16,968 nt of DNA from an uncultured Bacilli bacterium. GTDB lineage: Bacteria; Bacillota_I; Bacilli_A; RF39; UBA660. Below, one piece after another: positions 14,158-16,968 of the stretch. The notes beneath the pieces were generated by a model. The model saw only the letters and a program-made list of their open reading frames with translations, searched no databases and was not told the DNA's origin. Position numbers and translations under genes: made by a program. The DNA is taken from positions 1 to 16,968 of the forward strand of contig CANQER010000006.1 of assembly GCA_947595415.1 (NCBI GenBank), in the 5' to 3' direction. How positions within the stretch are numbered: position 1 is the first letter of the stretch; the number at the start of each line of letters is the position of its first letter.

Positions 14158-15840
14158 ATGGAAGAAGAAAACATTGAAATTACAAATTCAAATAATACAT
14201 TAGATTTAATAGATGATAGTAAACCAAAATATAAAGGTATTTTAGGTACATTAAAAGGCATATTTGCTGATATGAAAAATCCTACAAGAAATGGTAGATT
14301 ATATAGTAGAGAATGTTGGGAACATGCTTTAAATAATGAAGATGTAAAAGAAAAACTTGAAACTAGAACTATGTTTGGTGAATTAGATCATCCAACAGAA
14401 CGTCTAGAAGTTTTACAAGAAAGAGCTGCTATTGTTGTAACTAAACTTGATATTGATGATAAAAACCAAGTAGTTATGGGAGAAGCAGATATTCTTGATA
14501 CACCTTTTGGAAGAATACTAAAAACATTTATTGATGCTGGTGTAAAAGTTGGAATTTCTTCAAGGGGATCTGGGGAAGAAGTTACAAGTTTAAAAACTGA
14601 AGGAAATGAAATTGTTCCTGAAACTTTCTATCTAGAAACATTTGATGTTGTAGCTTTACCAGCAGTAAAAAAAGCAAGATTATCTTTGGTAGAATCTAAA
14701 CATCAGGATATAATTACAGAAGCTTTTAAGAAAGAAATCAAAGAAGCTAAAACACAATCCCAAGTTAAAGAACTTGTAGAATATGCAAATGAAAATGGTA
14801 TTATTATCCAAGAATCGTTAACACCTTCACTTGGTGGTGAAGATATCACACCAGGACAAGAAAGTGAAGATAATATAGATGTTTCATCAGAAGTAATTTC
14901 TCAATTAGAAGAGGAATTATCCGTTAGCAATACTAAGGTAAAAGAGTTAGAATCTCTTTGTAATATGATGAAATCACATTCAATCAATGTCGTAAAAGAA
15001 TTAAAAGAGACAAGGATTGTAAATGAACAATTGAATAAAAAGCTAGAAGATTGTGCTAATGAAAAAGATCAGTTTTTAGATGATTTAGCTGGATATGAAA
15101 CTTCTAATAAATATCTTAAATCTATATTAGAAAATAAAACTTCAAATTTAAATGAGGAAATTTCTAATAAAGATAAAGAGATAGCTATACTTAATGATAA
15201 GGTTACTTCATTAACTGAAGAACTTGAAAACACTAAGAAAATGGCCACACAAATTAAAGAAGGAAAAGATAAATTAAGATCTAATCTAAAAGAGTCATTA
15301 GATTCTAATAGTAACAATAAAAGAGTTATTAGTAAATTAGAAAAAGATTTTAATATGGTTAAAGAAGAAAAAGCTAATCTATTAGCAAATCAATATAAAC
15401 TAGAAGAAGAGTTAAACAAATCAACTCAAACTAATAAACAAATTTCAGAAGCTTTAAAAGTTAAAGAAATTGAAGTTAATTCTTTAAATGATGAGATCAA
15501 AAGATTAACTACTAAACTTACTGAAAGTACTAAACAAAATTCAGATTTAGTAAATGAACTAAAACAAACTAAAGAAGCTTATATAACAGCTAGAGCTAAA
15601 GATAATTTGATTGATGCTTCTAAAATTAGAAGTTCTTTAAAAGAAAATTATAATGTAAAAGAAGCTGATAAAGAAATTGATGAAGCAATAGAACTTAAGA
15701 ATTCTTTAAATAACATTTCATTTGATGTAAGTTCATTACTAAAAGAGAATAAGTTTAAAGTTACAGAGGAAGTTGAAAGTAGTGATCCTGAAGTTCAAAA
15801 ATTAAAGAAGATGGCTAATGTTGTAAAGAAACAAAAATAA
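14158..15840 (+). CDS. Prohead protease fused to coiled-coil scaffold (T4 gp21/gp22-like)
   Basis: This 560-residue protein follows AAGAAGG at suitable spacing. Residues 25-180 are a gp21-type prohead serine protease: an ADMKNPTRNGRLYSRECW region, MFGELDHPTERLEVL with the likely catalytic H78, VGISSRGSGEEV with the likely nucleophile at S134 or S135, and FDVVALPAVKKARL (D163). Residues 245-560 are a long coiled-coil region rich in Glu, Lys, Asn and Ser, typical of prohead core (scaffold) proteins and containing several L-K-E self-cleavage-type sites. In T4 these are separate proteins, gp21 and gp22. Here they are one polypeptide directly upstream of the capsid gene, the T4 gene order 21-22-23. 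It should assemble the prohead core, then cut capsid, core and internal proteins. A separately started scaffold form is possible, but I saw no clear internal ribosome binding site. Confidence 0.85.
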   Translation: MEEENIEITNSNNTLDLIDDSKPKYKGILGTLKGIFADMKNPTRNGRLYSRECWEHALNNEDVKEKLETRTMFGELDHPTERLEVLQERAAIVVTKLDIDDKNQVVMGEADILDTPFGRILKTFIDAGVKVGISSRGSGEEVTSLKTEGNEIVPETFYLETFDVVALPAVKKARLSLVESKHQDIITEAFKKEIKEAKTQSQVKELVEYANENGIIIQESLTPSLGGEDITPGQESEDNIDVSSEVISQLEEELSVSNTKVKELESLCNMMKSHSINVVKELKETRIVNEQLNKKLEDCANEKDQFLDDLAGYETSNKYLKSILENKTSNLNEEISNKDKEIAILNDKVTSLTEELENTKKMATQIKEGKDKLRSNLKESLDSNSNNKRVISKLEKDFNMVKEEKANLLANQYKLEEELNKSTQTNKQISEALKVKEIEVNSLNDEIKRLTTKLTESTKQNSDLVNELKQTKEAYITARAKDNLIDASKIRSSLKENYNVKEADKEIDEAIELKNSLNNISFDVSSLLKENKFKVTEEVESSDPEVQKLKKMANVVKKQK

Positions 15841-15900
15841 GCCTAAGTACAAATTGTACATTGAAAATAAAGTTTAAATATTATTAAGGAGGAAATCAAA

Positions 15901-16968
<1,068 letters not shown>

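Noticed and set aside
15847..15859. Palindrome GTACAAATTGTAC between the scaffold and capsid genes as an operator or terminator
   Set aside because: It has six-base arms around a single base and no T tract, in AT-rich DNA. This is too little to claim a function.

Overview
This 17 kb window reads as the virion-gene region of a large, very AT-rich tailed phage, probably a myovirus with a T4-type head. All genes lie on the + strand, most are preceded by a strong AGGAGG-type ribosome binding site, and AT-rich codons dominate (arginine almost always AGA). The lysis genes (amidase/LysM/CW_7 endolysin and an LL-H-type holin) and the strong Shine-Dalgarno sites point to a Gram-positive, probably clostridial, host. 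Every complete gene ends in TAA or TAG, and TAG acts as an ordinary stop.

Layout. Positions 1-124 hold the tail end of an unknown gene, closed by a strong terminator. Positions 303-5233 carry three large acidic or charged proteins sharing a short N-terminal tag that ends in a T4 gp21-type cleavage site (L-x-E); they look like head-packaged internal proteins. Positions 5445-7573 hold a fibre-like structural gene whose 3' end appears cut off by a ~0.4 kb insert encoding a truncated zinc-ribbon (homing-endonuclease-like) protein. Positions 7648-9471 encode a decoration-like protein, an acidic unknown protein and a possible neck protein. Positions 9517-11283 are a small acidic ORF, the endolysin and the holin. 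Positions 11426-13997 are a tight four-gene unit: a structural-type protein, a small HTH protein, an ADP-ribosyltransferase-like protein and a nucleotidyltransferase-like protein. The last two begin with nearly identical tags, MIRVIKE and MIRIIKE. Positions 14158-16968 are the head-assembly genes: a gp21-type prohead protease fused to a coiled-coil scaffold, then the gp23-type major capsid gene. The capsid gene is interrupted by a 347-nt self-splicing-type group I intron and runs off the window.

How it fits together. The prohead protease would mature the capsid protein (likely after LLE54), digest its own scaffold and clip the tags of packaged proteins. The enzyme pair with MIR(V/I)IKE tags resembles T4 Alt, an ADP-ribosyltransferase packaged in the head, processed near its N-terminus and injected with the DNA. 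I infer that the window encodes a set of packaged, injected proteins: three large internal proteins plus two candidate host-modifying enzymes. A recurrent intergenic motif, ATAAACTAATATTA, precedes several transcription units and is a good candidate phage late promoter.

Most confident: the group I intron with both splice sites, the capsid protein, the protease-scaffold fusion, the endolysin and the terminators. Less certain: the exact roles of the structural proteins, the packaging tags and the fate of the split fibre gene.
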